From the NCBI GenBank assembly GCA_020062605.1, contig JAGUWA010000420.1, positions 1 to 5,846 of the forward strand: 5,846 nt of DNA, read 5' to 3'. The translations under genes and the position numbers were made by a program. How positions within the stretch are numbered: the first letter of the stretch is position 1; each line of letters starts with the position of its first letter. Shown here one piece after another: positions 4,983 to 5,846 of this stretch. The DNA is from Parvibaculum sp. Its GTDB lineage: Bacteria > Pseudomonadota > Alphaproteobacteria > Parvibaculales > Parvibaculaceae. The notes beneath the pieces were generated by a model, which saw only the letters and a list, made by a program, of their open reading frames with translations, searched no databases and was not told the origin of the DNA.

Positions 4983-5846
4983 TCAGTTGGGCGTTGCTTC
5001 AAGCGTCGCCAGCGTTTCGCGCGTCACCGTCCCCGTAGTCTCCAGCCCTTCTGAAAGCTGGTATTCGAGTATCGCGTCCCGCGTCCGCGGACCCATCATT
5101 CCGTCGGGCGAGCCCGCATCGTAGCCGAGGCGGTTGAGGAGCGTCTGCGCCCGCGCAATATCGGCGCGCGTGACCGGTCCGCCGGCGCTTCCTTCAAGCG
5201 AGGAGACCTCCCAGGTCTTCAAGCTGGAGATGTCGCCATTCGCAAGCGGGTCGGGTTTCTTCGCACTCCACGTGCCGGAGGCGACCTTCGCGCGGGCAAG
5301 GTCTTCGGGGCTCAGTTCGGTTGCCAGCGCGTCGCGCTTCGCGGCGGCGCCCTTGTCTCCGCCCTTCGCCGCGATGTCGAGCCACTTGTAGGCTTCAACC
5401 GGGTTCTTCGCGACGCCAAGGCCGCGCTCGTTGAGGATCGCGAGATTATACTGGCTGTCGCCGAGGCCGTAATCGGCAGCTTGCGTGAACCAGCCCGCCG
5501 CCGTCTTGAAATCCTGCGCGGTGCCGCGTCCTTCGGCATGGATGACGGCGAGATTGTGCATCGCCTTGACGTTGCCGCCCTTCGCCGCCTTCTCGTACCA
5601 CTCGCGTGCCTTGGCATCGTTCTGCGGCACGCCGCGGCCCTTCTCGTACTGCGCCGCCAGCCGGTATTCGGCAACCGTGAGCCCCTGCCGCGCCGCGCGC
5701 TCGAACCATTTCGCGGCTTCCGTCATGTCCTGCGTCACGCCTTCGCCGTCGGCATAGCGCAGCCCCACTTCGTATTGCGCCGCCGCGTCGCCGCGCGTTG
5801 CCGCATCCATCAGGGTCACCTTTGCAGGCTCGACCGGCGCCGTTTC
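4983..5846 (-). CDS. Sel1-repeat and peptidoglycan-binding protein, PodJ-like C-terminus (5' truncated)
   Basis: The 287 visible residues are the C-terminal end of a larger protein. The frame is open to the right edge, and the GTG at 5819 and ATG at 5810 sit inside continuous coding sequence without a ribosome binding site. Four Sel1-type helical repeats of about 36 residues fill roughly visible residues 17-165 (e.g. AAQYEVGLRYADGEGV, MHNLAVIHAEGRG, SQYNLAILNERGLGV). A polar linker follows, then a peptidoglycan-binding type 1 domain near 227-282 (AQTLLNRLGYDAGSPDG and GPRTRDAILEYQ). Family knowledge: alphaproteobacterial polar organisers such as PodJ have a cytoplasmic coiled-coil part, one membrane span, then periplasmic Sel1 repeats and a peptidoglycan-binding end. 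This C-terminus fits that plan, but the diagnostic N-terminus is not visible. It lies upstream of the carrier operon on the same strand, 116 bp away, and is probably a separate unit. Confidence 0.85.
   Translation of the reverse strand, partial: ETAPVEPAKVTLMDAATRGDAAAQYEVGLRYADGEGVTQDMTEAAKWFERAARQGLTVAEYRLAAQYEKGRGVPQNDAKAREWYEKAAKGGNVKAMHNLAVIHAEGRGTAQDFKTAAGWFTQAADYGLGDSQYNLAILNERGLGVAKNPVEAYKWLDIAAKGGDKGAAAKRDALATELSPEDLARAKVASGTWSAKKPDPLANGDISSLKTWEVSSLEGSAGGPVTRADIARAQTLLNRLGYDAGSPDGMMGPRTRDAILEYQLSEGLETTGTVTRETLATLEATPN

Overview
The window is GC-rich with compact, tightly spaced genes. The gene families (a ligase-associated Lhr-type helicase with PdeM, a TIGR02186 protein beside a TauE/SafE carrier, and a PodJ-like Sel1/peptidoglycan-binding protein) point to the chromosome of an alphaproteobacterium, probably of the Hyphomicrobiales/Parvibaculum kind. 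That placement is inferred from gene content, not from a marker gene. There are no tRNA or rRNA genes, no CRISPR array and no transposase.

Layout, left to right. (1) Positions 2-1312 (+) hold the C-terminal half of a ligase-associated DEXH-box helicase (Lhr-Core type) that enters from the left edge. (2) Positions 1313-1461 are a gene-free spacer filled by a two-part palindromic repeat (1339-1439). (3) Positions 1462-2196 (+) encode PdeM, the Mn-type metallophosphoesterase nuclease of the same repair cluster. (4) Positions 2197-2379 form the convergent junction. It carries a long inverted repeat flanked by A and T tracts, probably a bidirectional terminator, followed by three PhoB-box-like direct repeats with an exact 11-bp period. 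(5) Positions 4866-2380 (-) are a three-gene membrane operon: TauE/SafE-family carrier, TIGR02186 exported membrane-anchored protein (ATGA overlap), then a CcdA/DsbD-type electron-transfer membrane protein 10 nt later. (6) Positions 4867-4982 are a short spacer with two small hairpins before the carrier gene. (7) Positions 4983-5846 (-) hold the C-terminal part of a Sel1-repeat plus peptidoglycan-binding protein whose N-terminus lies beyond the right edge.

The two plus-strand genes belong to one known nucleic-acid repair cluster (exonuclease, ATP-dependent ligase, Lhr-Core helicase, metallophosphoesterase). The ligase and exonuclease are not visible here. The three minus-strand operon genes look like one envelope function that couples anion or sulfur-compound transport to a periplasmic partner and a thiol-redox conduit. 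The exact substrate cannot be read from sequence. The most unexpected signal is the Pho-box-like triple repeat, which points away from every annotated gene start.
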